DNA of 64,000 nucleotides from contig NC_135564.1 in assembly GCF_964340395.1 (NCBI RefSeq), positions 20,386,107 through 20,450,106 of the forward strand, written 5' to 3'. The position numbers and the translations under genes are program-made. The notes below the pieces were generated by a model. That model had not been told where the DNA came from and did not search any database. It saw only the letters and a program-made list of their open reading frames with translations. This DNA comes from Glandiceps talaboti. Lineage: Eukaryota > Hemichordata > Enteropneusta > Spengelidae. Shown here piece by piece: positions 1-13,963 of the stretch. Each line of letters starts with the position of its first letter. The first letter of the stretch is position 1.

Positions 1-3000
1 CCATCCTGGCCTATTTAGTTTCCAGTAAAACATACCATCCTGGCCCATGTAGTATAGAGTAAAACACACCATCCTGGCCCATTTAGTATACAGTAAAACA
101 TACCATCCTGGCCTATTTAGTATACAGTAAAACACACCATCCTGGCCTATTTGGTATACAGTAAAACATACCATCCTGGCCCATTTAGTATACAGTAAAA
201 CATACCATCCTGGCCCATTTAGTATACAGTAAAACACACCATCCTGGTCTATTTGGTATGCAGTAAAACATTTCATCCTGGCCCATTTAGTATACAGTAA
301 AACACACCATCCTGGCCCATTTAGTATACAGTAAAACATACCATCCTGGCCCATGTAGTATACAGTAAAACACACCATCCTGGTCTATTTGGTATACAGT
401 AAAACACACCATCCTGACCTATTTGGTATACAGTAAAACACACCATCCTGGCCCATTTAGTATACAGTAAAACACACCATCCTGGCCCATTTGGTATACA
501 GTAAAACACACCATCCTGAACTATTTGGTATACAGTAAAACACACCATCCTGGCCCATTTAGTATACAGTAAAACACACCATCCTGGTCTATTTGGTATG
601 CAGTAAAACATTTCATCCTGGCCCATTTAGTATACAGTAAAACACACCATCCTGACCTATTTGGTATACAGTAAAACACACCATCCTGGTCTATTTGGTA
701 TACAGTAAAACACACCATCCTGGCCCATTTGGTATAAAGTAAAACACACCATCCTGGCCCATTTAGTATACAGTAAAACACACCATCCTGACCTATTTGG
801 TATACAGTAAAACACACCATCCTGGCCCATTTAGTATACAGTAAAACATACCATCCTGGCCCATTTAGTATACAGTAAAACACACCATCTTGGCCAATTT
901 AGTATACAGTAAAACACACCATCCTGGTCTATTTGGTATACAGTAAAACACACCATCCTGGCCCATTTAGTATACAGTAAAACACACCATCCTGGCCCAT
1001 TTGGTATACAGTAAAACACACCATCCTGACCTATTTGGTATACAGTAAAACACACCATCCTGGCCCATTTAGTATACAGTAAAACATACCATCCTGGCCC
1101 ATTTAGTATACAGTAAAACACACCATCTTGGCCCATTTAGTATACAGTAAAACACACCATCCTGGTCTATTTGGTATACAGTAAAACACACCATCCTGGC
1201 CCATTTAGTATACAGTAAAACACACCATCCTGGCCCATTTAGTATACAGTAAAACATACCATCCTGGCCCATTTAGTATACAGTAAAACACACCATCTTG
1301 GCCCATTTAGTATACAGTAAAACACACCATCCTGGTCTATTTGGTATACAGTAAAACACACCATCCTGGCCCATTTAGTATACAGTAAAACACACCATCC
1401 TAGCTTATTTAGTATACAGTAAAACACACCATCCTGGCCCATTTAGTATACAGTAAAACACACCATCTTGACCCATTTGGTATACAGTAAAACACACCAT
1501 CCTGGCCCATTTAGTATACAGTAAAACATACCATCCTGGCCCATTTGGTATACAGTAAAACATACCATCCTGGCCTATTTGGTATACAGTAAAACATACC
1601 ATTCTGGCCCATTTAGTATACAGTAAAACATACCATCCTGGCCTATTTAGTATACAGTAAAACATACCATTCTGGCCCACTAAATTAGTATACAGTAAAA
1701 CATACCATCCTGTCCTATTTGGTATACAGTAAAACATACCCTCCTGGCCTATTTGGTATACAGTGAAACATACCATCCTGTCCTATTTGGTATACAGTAA
1801 AACACACCATCCTGGCCTATTTGGTATACAGTAAAACATACCATCCTGGCCCATTTAGTATACAGTAAAACATACCATTCTGGCCCATTTAGTATACAGT
1901 AAAACACACCATTCTGGCCCATTTGGTATACAGTAAAACACACCATTCTGGCCCATTTGGTATACAGTAAAACACACCATTCTGGCCCATTTAGTATAGA
2001 GTAAAACACAACCTCCTGGCCCATTTGGTATACAGTAAAACATACCATCCTGGCCCATTTAGTATACAGTAAAACACACCCTCCTGGCCCATTTAGTATA
2101 CAGTAAAACATACCATCCTGGCCCATTTAGTATACAGTAAAACACACCATCTTGGCCCATTTAGTATACAGTAAAACACACCATCCTGGTCTATTTGGTA
2201 TACAGTAAAACACACCATCCTGGCCCATTTAGTATACAGTAAAACACACCATCCTGGCCCATTTAGTATACAGTAAAACATACCATCCTGGCCCATTTAG
2301 TATACAGTAAAACACACCATCTTGGCCCATTTAGTATACAGTAAAACACACCATCCTGGCCCATTTAGTATACAGTAAAACACACCATCCTGGGCTATTT
2401 GGTATGCAGTAAAACATTTCATCCTGGCCCATTTAGTATACAGTAAAACATACCATCCTGGCCTATTTAGTTTCCAGTAAAACATACCATCCTGGCCCAT
2501 GTAGTATAGAGTAAAACACACCATCCTGGCCCATTTAGTATACAGTAAAACATACCATCCTGGCCTATTTAGTATACAGTAAAACACACCATCCTGGCCT
2601 ATTTGGTATACAGTAAAACATACCATCCTGGCCCATTTAGTATACAGTAAAACATACCATCCTGGCCCATTTAGTATACAGTAAAACACACCATCCTGGT
2701 CTATTTGGTATGCAGTAAAACATTTCATCCTGGCCCATTTAGTATACAGTAAAACACACCATCATGGCCCATTTAGTATACAGTAAAACATACCATCCTG
2801 GCCCATGTAGTATACAGTAAAACACACCATCCTGGTCTATTTGGTATACAGTAAAACACACCATCCTGACCTATTTGGTATACAGTAAAACACACCATCC
2901 TGGCCCATTTAGTATACAGTAAAACACACCATCCTGGCCCATTTGGTATACAGTAAAACACACCATCCTGAACTATTTGGTATACAGTAAAACACACCAT

Positions 3001-4797
3001 CCTGGCCCATTTAGTATACAGTAAAACACACCATCCTGGTCTATTTGGTATGCAGTAAAACATTTCATCCTGGTCCATTTAGTATACAGTAAAACACACC
3101 ATCCTGACCTATTTGGTATACAGTAAAACACACCATCCTGGTCTATTTGGTATACAGTAAAACACACCATCCTGGCCCATTTGGTATAAAGTAAAACACA
3201 CCATCCTGGCCCATTTAGTATACAGTAAAACACACCATCCTGACCTATTTGGTATACAGTAAAACACACCATCCTGGCCCATTTAGTATACAGTAAAACA
3301 TACCATCCTGGCCCATTTAGTATACAGTAAAACACACCATCTTGGCCCATTTAGTATACAGTAAAACACACCATCCTGGTCTATTTGGTATACAGTAAAA
3401 CACACCATCCTGGCCCATTTAGTATACAGTAAAACACACCATCCTGGCCCATTTGGTATACAGTAAAACACACCATCCTGACCTATTTGGTATACAGTAA
3501 AACACACCATCCTGGCCCATTTAGTATACAGTAAAACATACCATCCTGGCCCATTTAGTATACAGTAAAACACACCATCTTGGCCCATTTAGTATACAGT
3601 AAAACACACCATCCTGGTCTATTTGGTATACAGTAAAACACACCATCCTGGCCCATTTAGTATACAGTAAAACACACCATCCTGGCCCATTTAGTATACA
3701 GTAAAACATACCATCCTGGCCCATTTAGTATACAGTAAAACACACCATCTTGGCCCATTTAGTATACAGTAAAACACACCATCCTGGTCTATTTGGTATA
3801 CAGTAAAACACACCATCCTGGCCCATTTAGTATACAGTAAAACACACCATCCTGGCTCATTTAGTATACAGTAAAACACACCATCCTGGCCCATTTAGTA
3901 TACAGTAAAACACACCATCCTGACCCATTTGGTATACAGTAAAACACACCATCCTGGCCCATTTAGTATACAGTAAAACATACCATCCTGGCCCATTTGG
4001 TATACAGTAAAACATACCATCCTGGCCTATTTGGTATACAGTAAAACATACCATTCTGGCCCATTTAGTATACAGTAAAACATACCATCCTGGCCTATTT
4101 AGTATACAGTAAAACATACCATTCTGGCCCACTAAATTAGTATACAGTAAAACATACCATCCTGTCCTATTTGGTATACAGTAAAACATACCCTCCTGGC
4201 CTATTTGGTATACAGTGAAACATACCATCCTGTCCTATTTGGTATACAGTAAAACACACCATCCTGGCCTATTTGGTATACAGTAAAACATACCATCCTG
4301 GCCCATTTAGTATACAGTAAAACATACCATTCTGGCCCATTTAGTATACAGTAAAACACACCATTCTGGCCCATTTGGTATACAGTAAAACACACCATTC
4401 TGGCCCATTTGGTATACAGTAAAACACACCATTCTGGCCCATTTAGTATAGAGTAAAACACAACCTCCTGGCCCATTTGGTATACAGTAAAACATACCAT
4501 CCTGGCCCATTTAGTATACAGTAAAACACACCCTCCTGGCCCATTTAGTATACAGTAAAACATACCATCCTGGCCCATTTAGTATACAGTAAAACACACC
4601 ATCTTGGCCCATTTAGTATACAGTAAAACACACCATCCTGGTCTATTTGGTATACAGTAAAACACACCATCCTGGCCCATTTAGTATACAGTAAAACACA
4701 CCATCCTGGCCCATTTAGTATACAGTAAAACATACCATCCTGGCCCATTTAGTATACAGTAAAACACACCATCTTGGCCCATTTAGTATACAGTAAA
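1..4797. repeat. Higher-order repeat inside the satellite, 2452-bp period, two copies
   Basis: The variant pattern of 1-2345 recurs at 2453-4797 with a shift of exactly 2452 bp, that is 72 units of 34 bp plus the 4 extra bases of one cactaaattag unit. The rare unit with tttccag at position 20 recurs at 2470, and the 4-bp-longer unit at 1677 recurs at 4129. Further copies of the same marker lie at 5153, 6721 and 8016, with spacings of 1024, 1568 and 1295 bp. Each spacing equals a whole number of units plus 4, less 1 where the 33-bp unit falls. So blocks of tens of units were duplicated repeatedly, not only single units. Confidence 0.9.
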
Positions 4798-7700
4798 ACA
4801 CACCATCCTGGTCTATTTGGTATACAGTAAAACACACCATCCTGGCCCATTTAGTATACAGTAAAACACACCATCCTGGCCCATTTAGTATACAGTAAAA
4901 CACACCATCCTGGCCCATTTAGTATATAGTAAAACACACCATCCTGGCCCATTTGGTATACAGTAAAACACACCATCCTGGCCCATTTAGTATACAGTAA
5001 AACATACCATCCTGGCCCATTTGGTATACAGTAAAACATACCATCCTGGCCTATTTGGTATACAGTAAAACATACCATTCTGGCCCATTTAGTATACAGT
5101 AAAACATACCATCCTGGCCTATTTAGTATACAGTAAAACATACCATTCTGGCCCACTAAATTAGTATACAGTAAAACATACCATCCTGTCCTATTTGGTA
5201 TACAGTAAAACATACCCTCCTGGCCTATTTGGTATACAGTGAAACATACCATCCTGTCCTATTTGGTATACAGTAAAACACACCATCCTGGCCTATTTGG
5301 TATACAGTAAAACATACCATCCTGGCCCATTTAGTATACAGTAAAACATACCATTCTGGCCCATTTAGTATACAGTAAAACACACCATTCTGGCCCATTT
5401 GGTATACAGTAAAACACACCATTCTGGCCCATTTGGTATACAGTAAAACACACCATTCTGGCCCATTTAGTATAGAGTAAAACACAACCTCCTGGCCCAT
5501 TTGGTATACAGTAAAACATACCATCCTGGCCCATTTAGTATACAGTAAAACACACCCTCCTGGCCCATTTAGTATACAGTAAAACACACCCTTCTGGCCC
5601 ATTTGGTATACAGTAAAACACACCATCCTGGCCCATTTGGTATACAGTAAAACACACCATTTTGGCCAATTTAGTATACAGTAAAACACACCATCCTGGC
5701 ATATTTGGTATACAGTAAAACACACCATCCTGTCCTATTTGGTATACAGTAAAACATACCATCCTGGCCTATTTGGTATACAGTAAAACACACTATTCTG
5801 GCCCATTTAGTACACAGTAAAACATACCATCCTGGCCTATTTAGTATACAGTAAAACATACCATTCTGGCCCATTTAGTATACAGTAAAACACACCATTC
5901 TGGCCCATTTAGTATACAGTAAAACATACCATCCTGGCCCATTTAGTATACAGTAAAACATACCATCCTGGCCCATTTAGTATACAGTAAAACACACCAT
6001 CCTGGCCCATTTAGTATACAGTAAAACACACCATCCTGGCCCATTTGGTATACAGTAAAACACACCATCCTGACCTATTTGGTATACAGTAAAACACACC
6101 ATCCTGGCCCATTTAGTATACAGTAAAACATACCATCCTGGCCCATTTAGTATACAGTAAAACACACCATCTTGGCCCATTTAGTATACAGTAAAACACA
6201 CCATCCTGGTCTATTTGGTATACAGTAAAACACACCATCCTGGCCCATTTAGTATACAGTAAAACACACCATCCTGGCCCATTTAGTATACAGTAAAACA
6301 TACCATCCTGGCCCATTTAGTATACAGTAAAACACACCATCTTGGCCCATTTAGTATACAGTAAAACACACCATCCTGGTCTATTTGGTATACAGTAAAA
6401 CACACCATCCTGGCCCATTTAGTATACAGTAAAACACACCATCCTGGCTCATTTAGTATACAGTAAAACACACCATCCTGGCCCATTTAGTATACAGTAA
6501 AACACACCATCCTGGCCCATTTGGTATACAGTAAAACACACCATCCTGGCCCATTTAGTATACAGTAAAACATACCATCCTGGCCCATTTGGTATACAGT
6601 AAAACATACCATCCTGGCCTATTTGGTATACAGTAAAACATACCATTCTGGCCCATTTAGTATACAGTAAAACATACCATCCTGGCCTATTTAGTATACA
6701 GTAAAACATACCATTCTGGCCCACTAAATTAGTATACAGTAAAACATACCATCCTGTCCTATTTGGTATACAGTAAAACATACCCTCCTGGCCTATTTGG
6801 TATACAGTGAAACATACCATCCTGTCCTATTTGGTATACAGTAAAACACACCATCCTGGCCTATTTGGTATACAGTAAAACATACCATCCTGGCCCATTT
6901 AGTATACAGTAAAAATACCATTCTGGCCCATTTAGTATACAGTAAAACACACCATTCTGGCCCATTTGGTATACAGTAAAACACACCATTCTGGCCCATT
7001 TGGTATACAGTAAAACACACCATTCTGGCCCATTTAGTATAGAGTAAAACACAACCTCCTGGCCCATTTGGTATACAGTAAAACATACCATCCTGGCCCA
7101 TTTAGTATACAGTAAAACACACCCTCCTGGCCCATTTAGTATACAGTAAAACATACCATCCTGGCCCATTTAGTATACAGTAAAACACACCATCCTGGTC
7201 TATTTGGTATACAGTAAAACACACCATCCTGGCCCATTTAGTATACAGTAAAACACACCATCCTGGCCCATTTAGTATACAGTAAAACATACCATCCTGG
7301 CCCATTTAGTATACAGTAAAACACACCATCTTGGCCCATTTAGTATACAGTAAAACACACCATCCTGGTCTATTTGGTATACAGTAAAACACACCATCCT
7401 GGCCCATTTAGTATACAGTAAAACACACCATCCTGGCCCATTTAGTATACAGTAAAACACACCATCCTGGCCCATTTAGTATACAGTAAAACACACCATC
7501 CTGGCCCATTTAGTATACAGTAAAACACACCATCCTGGCCCATTTGGTATACAGTAAAACACACCATCCTGGCCCATTTAGTATACAGTAAAACATACCA
7601 TCCTGGCCCATTTGGTATACAGTAAAACATACCATCCTGGCCTATTTGGTATACAGTAAAACATACCATTCTGGCCCATTTAGTATACAGTAAAACACAC

Positions 7701-10700
7701 CATCCTGGCCTATTTGGTATACAGTAAAACATACCATCCTGGCCTATTTAGTATACAGTAAAACATACCATTCTGGCCCATTTAGTATACAGTAAAACAC
7801 ACCATTCTGGCCCATTTGGTATACAGTAAAACACACCATTCTGACCCATTTGGTATACAGTAAAACACACCATTCTGGCCCATTTAGTATAGAGTAAAAC
7901 ACAACCTCCTGGCCCATTTGGTATACAGTAAAACATACCATCCTGGCCCATTTAGTATACAGTAAAACATACCATCCTGGCCTATTTAGTATACAGTAAA
8001 ACATACCATTCTGGCCCACTAAATTAGTATACAGTAAAACATACCATCCTGTCCTATTTGGTATACAGTAAAACATACCCTCCTGGCCTATTTGGTATAC
8101 AGTGAAACATACCATCCTGTCCTATTTGGTATACAGTAAAACACACCATCCTGGCCTATTTGGTATACAGTAAAACATACCATCCTGGCCTATTTAGTAT
8201 ACAGTAAAACATACCATTCTGGCCCATTTAGTATACAGTAAAACACACCATTCTGGCCCATTTGGTATACAGTAAAACACACCATTCTGACCCATTTGGT
8301 ATACAGTAAAACACACCATTCTGGCCCATTTAGTATAGAGTAAAACACAACCTCCTGGCCCATTTGGTATACAGTAAAACATACCATCCTGGCCCATTTA
8401 GTATACAGTAAAACACACCCTCCTGGCCCATTTAGTATACAGTAAAACACACCCTTCTGGCCCATTTGGTATACAGTAAAACACACCATCCTGGCCCATT
8501 TGGTATACAGTAAAACACACCATTCTGGCCAATTTAGTATACAGTAAAACACACCATCCTGGCATATTTGGTATACAGTAAAACACACCATCCTGTCCTA
8601 TTTGGTATACAGTAAAACATACCATCCTGGCCTATTTGGTATACAGTAAAACACACTATTCTGGCCCATTTAGTATACAGTAAAACATACCATCCTGGCC
8701 TATTTAGTATACAGTAAAACATACCATTCTGGCCCATTTAGTATACAGTAAAACACACCATTCTGGCCCATTTAGTATACAGTAAAACATACCATCCTGG
8801 CCCATTTAGTATACAGTAAAACATACCATCCTGGCCCATTTAGTATACAGTAAAACATACCATCCTGGCCTATTTGGTATACAGTAAAACATACCATCCT
8901 GGCCCATTTAGTATACAGTAAAACATACCATCCTGGCCCATTTAGTATACAGTAAAACATACCATCATGTCCTATTTAGTATACAGTAAAACACACCATC
9001 CTGGCCCATTTAGTATACAGTAACACATACCATCCTGGCCCATTTAGTATACAGTAAAACACACCATCCTGGCCTATTTGGTATACAGTAAAACATACCA
9101 TCCTGGCCCATTTAGTATACAGTAAAACATACCATCCTGGCCCATTTAGTATACAGTAAAACACACCATCCTGGTCTATTTGGTATGCAGTAAAACATTT
9201 CATCCTGGCCCATTTAGTATACAGTAAAACACACCATCCTGGCCCATTTAGTATACAGTAAAACATACCATCCTGGTCTATTTGGTATACAGTAAAACAC
9301 ACCATCCTGACCTATTTGGTATACAGTAAAACACACCATCCTGGCCCATTTAGTATACAGTAAAACACACCATCCTGGCCCATTTGGTATACAGTAAAAC
9401 ACACCATCCTGAACTATTTGGTATACAGTAAAACACACCATCCTGGCCCATTTAGTATACAGTAAAACACACCATCCTGGTCTATTTGGTATGCAGTAAA
9501 ACATTTCATCCTGGCCCATTTAGTATACAGTAAAACACACCATCCTGACCTATTTGGTATACAGTAAAACACACCATCCTGGTCTATTTGGTATACAGTA
9601 AAACACACCATCCTGGCCCATTTGGTATACAGTAAAACACACCATCTTGACCTATTTGGTATACAGTAAAACACACCATCCTGGCCCATTTAGTATACAG
9701 TAAAACATACCATCCTGGCCCATTTAGTATACAGTAAAACACACCATCTTGGCCCATTTAGTATACAGTAAAACACACCATCCTGGTCTATTTGGTATAC
9801 AGTAAAACACACCATCCTGGCCCATTTAGTATACAGTAAAACACACCATCCTGGCCCATTTGGTATACAGTAAAACACACCATCCTGACCTATTTGGTAT
9901 ACAGTAAAACACACCATCCTGGCCCATTTAGTATACAGTAAAACATACCATCCTGGCCCATTTAGTATACAGTAAAACACACCATCTTGGCCCATTTAGT
10001 ATACAGTAAAACACACCATCCTGGTCTATTTGGTATACAGTAAAACACACCATCCTGGCCCATTTAGTATACAGTAAAACACACCATCCTGGCCCATTTA
10101 GTATACAGTAAAACATACCTTCCTGGCCCATTTAGTATACAGTAAAACACACCATCTTGGCCCATTTAGTATACAGTAAAACACACCATCCTGGTCTATT
10201 TGGTATACAGTAAAACACACCATCCTGGCCCATTTAGTATACAGTAAAACACACCCTCCTGGCCCATTTAGTATACAGTAAAACATACCATCCTGGCCCA
10301 TTTAGTATACAGTAAAACATACCATCCTGGCCTATTTGGTATACAGTAAAACATACCATCCTGGCCCATTTAGTATACAGTAAAACATACCATCCTGGCC
10401 CATTTAGTTTCCAGTAAAACATACCATCCTGTCCTATTTAGTATAGAGTAAAACACACCATCCTGGCCCATTTAGTATACAGTAAAACATACCATCCTGG
10501 CCCATTTAGTATACAGTAAAACACACCATCCTGGCCTATTTGGTATACAGTAAAACATACCATCCTGGCCCATTTAGTATACAGTAAAACATACCATCCT
10601 GGCCCATTTAGTATACAGTAAAACACACCATCCTGGTCTATTTGGTATGCAGTAAAACATTTCATCCTGGCCCATTTAGTATACAGTAAAACACACCATC

Positions 10701-12191
10701 CTGGCCCATTTAGTATACAGTAAAACATACCATCCTGGCCCATGTAGTATACAGTAAAACACACCATCCTGGTCTATTTGGTATACAGTAAAACACACCA
10801 TCCTGACCTATTTGGTATACAGTAAAACACACCATCCTGGCCCATTTAGTATACAGTAAAACACACCATCCTGGCCCATTTGGTATACAGTAAAACACAC
10901 CATCCTGAACTATTTGGTATACAGTAAAACACACCATCCTGGCCCATTTAGTATACAGTAAAACATACCATCCTGGCCCATTTGGTATAAAGTAAAACAT
11001 ACCATCCTGGCCCATTTGGTATACAGTAAAACACACCATCCTGGCCCATTTAGTATACAGTAAAACACACCATCCTGGTCTATTTGGTATGCAGTAAAAC
11101 ATTTCATCCTGGCCCATTTAGTATATAGTAAAACACACCATCCTGGCCTATTTGGTATACAGTAAAACACACCATCCTGGCCCATTTGGTATAAAGTAAA
11201 ACACACCATCCTGGCCCATTTAGTATACAGTAAAACATACCATCCTGGCCCATTTAGTATACAGTAAAACACACCATCTTGGCCCATTTAGTATACAGTA
11301 AAACACACCATCCTGGTCTATTTGGTATACAGTAAAACACGCCATGCTGGCCCATTTAGTATACAGTAAAACACACCATCCTGGCCCATTTGGTATACAG
11401 TAAAACACACCATCCTGACCTATTTGGTATACAGTAAAACACACCATCCTGGCCCATTTAGTATACAGTAAAACATACCATCCTGGCCCATTTAGTATAC
11501 AGTAAAACACACCATCTTGGCCCATTTAGTATACAGTAAAACACACCATCCTGGTCTATTTGGTATACAGTAAAACACACCATCCTGGCCCATTTAGTAT
11601 ACAGTAAAACACACCATCCTGGCCCATTTAGTATACAGTAAAACATACCATCCTGGCCCATTTAGTATACAGTAAAACACACCATCTTGGCCCATTTAGT
11701 ATACAGTAAAACACACCATCCTGGTCTATTTGGTATACAGTAAAACACACCATCCTGGCCCATTTAGTATACAGTAAAACATACCATCCTGGCCCATTTA
11801 GTATACAGTAAAACACACCATCCTGGCCCATTTAGTATACAGTAAAACACACCATCCTGGCCCATTTGGTATACAGTAAAACACACCATCCTGGCCCATT
11901 TAGTATACAGTAAAACATACCATCCTGGCCCATTTGGTATACAGTAAAACACACCATCCTGGCCCATTTAGTATACAGTAAAACATACCATCCTGGCCCA
12001 CTTAGTATACAGTAAAACACACCATTCTGGCCTATTTGGTATACAGTAAAACATACCATCCTGGCCCATTTAGTATACAGTAAAACACACCATCCTGGCC
12101 TATTTAGTATACAGTAAAACACACCGTCCTGGCCTATTTGGTATACAGTAAAACACACCATCCTGGCCCATTTAGTATACAGTAAAACATA
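1..12191. repeat. Satellite array, 34-bp unit, about 358 tandem copies
   Basis: The region is one uninterrupted head-to-tail array. Each unit begins ccatcctggcc, runs through a core containing tagtatacagtaaaac, and repeats every 34 bp. Most differences between units are transitions at a few fixed sites (tttagt or tttggt, gccc or gcct or gtct, cacacc or cataccc). Rare length variants include a 4-bp-longer unit containing cactaaattag and a 33-bp unit near 6913. CpG is almost absent: the two I saw are near 11340 and 12125. The array begins before the window and ends at about 12191, where the sequence turns unique. Because 34 is not a multiple of 3, a frame cycles through all three phases. The minus strand has only one recurring stop (TAA in actaaatg), so it gives many open frames of 60-167 codons that are by-products of the repeat. 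Confidence 0.98.
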
Positions 12192-12259
12192 CTCACTATT
12201 TGCTAAAATCAACGCATTATGGACAGACATGTCACCTCCATTAGTCGGATCTGTGGATG

Positions 12260-12436
12260 TTTACACTTTGTAATACTTTAAGTAGCCTATATCAACTCAG
12301 TCTGTAGAATTTTAAGCAGTCTATACCAACTCAGTTTGTAGTATTTTAATTAGCCGTTATCAAGCCCAGTCTGTATTAGTTTAAGAAACCTCTACTAACT
12401 TAGTTTACATAAGTTTAAGTACATGTAGTCTATATC
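12260..12436. repeat. Degenerate tandem repeat with about 34-bp period beside the satellite
   Basis: Five consecutive segments align with lengths of 34, 34, 34, 35 and 40 bp (starts 12260, 12294, 12328, 12362, 12397). Shared words are aactcagt, a tgtag-like word, ttttaa, and a tatc-like end. The period matches the adjacent satellite, but the sequence does not clearly match its unit in either orientation. It may be a very old satellite edge or an unrelated repeat with the same period. Confidence 0.65.
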
Positions 12437-13313
12437 AAATATATGATGTACATGTAGTTTTCATCAAATTGTCTGATGTCATTTTCACCCAATGTATGTG
12501 ATTTATCTAAGATTGAAAGTCATCAAACTTGCAGGTACATGTAATGAAGTGGTCAGCCATTGTTACGTTGTACGCCACCAACACTTTTATTCACCCCAAA
12601 CACACACATACTTCACCATGCATGCGTATAACTCTATTGAAGTGAGTTCACTTGAGATAATAATGAGAAGAAGATGAACACAAAAGCCTTATTTAGTACA
12701 AAAATAATCAGTTTAATTTTCAAAATAAATATAACAGGTATTTATTTACAGAAATTCAGAGAACAGTACTCAAAATATATAATGTATTAATACTATTATG
12801 TACACATCATTAAATTACAAATATATATATATAGGTTTATTGCATCAGGTCAACTGACCCATGAACTGATAAGTCAAAAATAAATAGACAATAACATAGG
12901 TTACATAACTTAGTGGAGAAGATACATCCATACTAGAATCATATGCAATACAAACACAATAATTAACCATGTGGTCACAGACATTATAGGCTATTTTTCT
13001 TTGACTGTGAAAGTATACATAGTGCCATTAGTGACCAGTATCTTATTCTTGATATTATCAATAACTTTGACTACATCTTCAAAGGTAATATCAAATTGCA
13101 CAAACCTGCTTTTTCAATATTTAATAAAGGGCTTAGTTATCTAAAGGTAAGGATACTTCAGTATCATTTGAAAATAAGATGTATTTACCTAAGGGTTGGG
13201 ACACAATTGGTATATCAAAGGATCATGGTAGTTGTCACATAAGTTGCAAATGAAAAAGCTCACTTTTCTTGCTTAGTCAATTTAAAAACACTAATTTTAA
13301 TCTTTGCACATCA
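12437..13313. other. AT-rich sequence with no gene recognised
   Basis: No supported coding frame or recognisable element. It contains a short TA run near 12822 and scattered AT-rich sequence. Open frames here are short and have no motif. Confidence 0.6.
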
Positions 13314-13963
13314 TTTTTTTTTCAAACAAAAAATCAAGATTTTGATTAAATTTCTAAGAAAAGCTAAAATTGTTTAAAAGTAAATATCAATACATGAGGA
13401 TTGCAACGACCAGGCTACATTACCACCACAAACACTACCAGTATTCAGAGGAGATCCATTGAAATACAGGGACTTTGTGATGGCATTTAAAAGTAGAATT
13501 GAAGCAAAGACATCAAGTGATGAAGACAGGCTCTACTATCTGCAGCAGTACACCGCAGATGAACCAGGAGAATTAGTTGCCAGTTGCATCCACATGGATC
13601 CAAATAAAGGATATAAAAGAGCCAGAGACTTGCTGGACAAAAAGTATAGTAACTCCTGTTTTATAGGTATGGCATACACCAAAGAGGCAGAACAATGGCC
13701 AGATATCAAAGCTGAAGACAAGACAGCAATGTGCAAGTTTGCTGACTTCCTTTGAGAATATGATGGACGGGGAAGTGCTTCTGAAAGAACTTGATTATCA
13801 TAAGAACTTACAAATGCTGGTTGACAAATTGCCATACAAAAATGAGAGAGAACAATGGCGAAGGAAGACATATGACCTGCTGCAATTTTTTTTTTCAAAC
13901 AAAAAATCAAGATTTTGATTAAATTTCTAAGAAAAGCTAAAATTGTTTTAAAGTAAATATCAA
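13314..13963. repeat. 77/78-bp direct repeats flanking a gag fragment
   Basis: The left copy is 13314-13390 and the right copy is 13886-13963. They share an oligo-T start, then caaacaaaaaatcaagat, and end with aaatatcaa. They differ by one T in the T run and by tttaaaag versus ttttaaag. The 495 bp between them is BEL/Pao gag. The repeats are far longer than a normal 4-6 bp integration duplication, so this looks like a long staggered-break duplication or a repair event. Confidence 0.9.
13391..13885 (+). pseudogene. BEL/Pao gag fragment (isolated internal piece)
   Basis: The sequence is nearly identical to 16780-17275, the DUF1759-type part of the gag at 15635-17482. It starts mid-gene and ends mid-gene at gacctgctgcaa. 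The frame from about 13459 reads the conserved LPVFRGDPLKYRDF and DEDRLYYLQQYT region until about 13755. There a deletion of about 8 bases (relative to the other copies) in the stretch encoding FLAKCENM breaks the frame. A second indel follows near 13840 (one extra A). No zinc knuckle, protease or LTR accompanies it. It has its own substitutions (aactcctgtt against aactcctatg), so it is not part of the recent tandem duplication. Confidence 0.88.

Noticed and set aside
1-12191. CRISPR array (34-bp repeats)
   Set aside because: Units are directly adjacent with no spacers, and the surrounding elements are animal retrotransposons.
321-12230. Dozens of minus-strand frames of 60-167 codons as a gene family
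   Set aside because: All are translations of the same 34-bp satellite in rotating phase, with overlapping frames and no start context. They are predicted by unit length and stop content alone.
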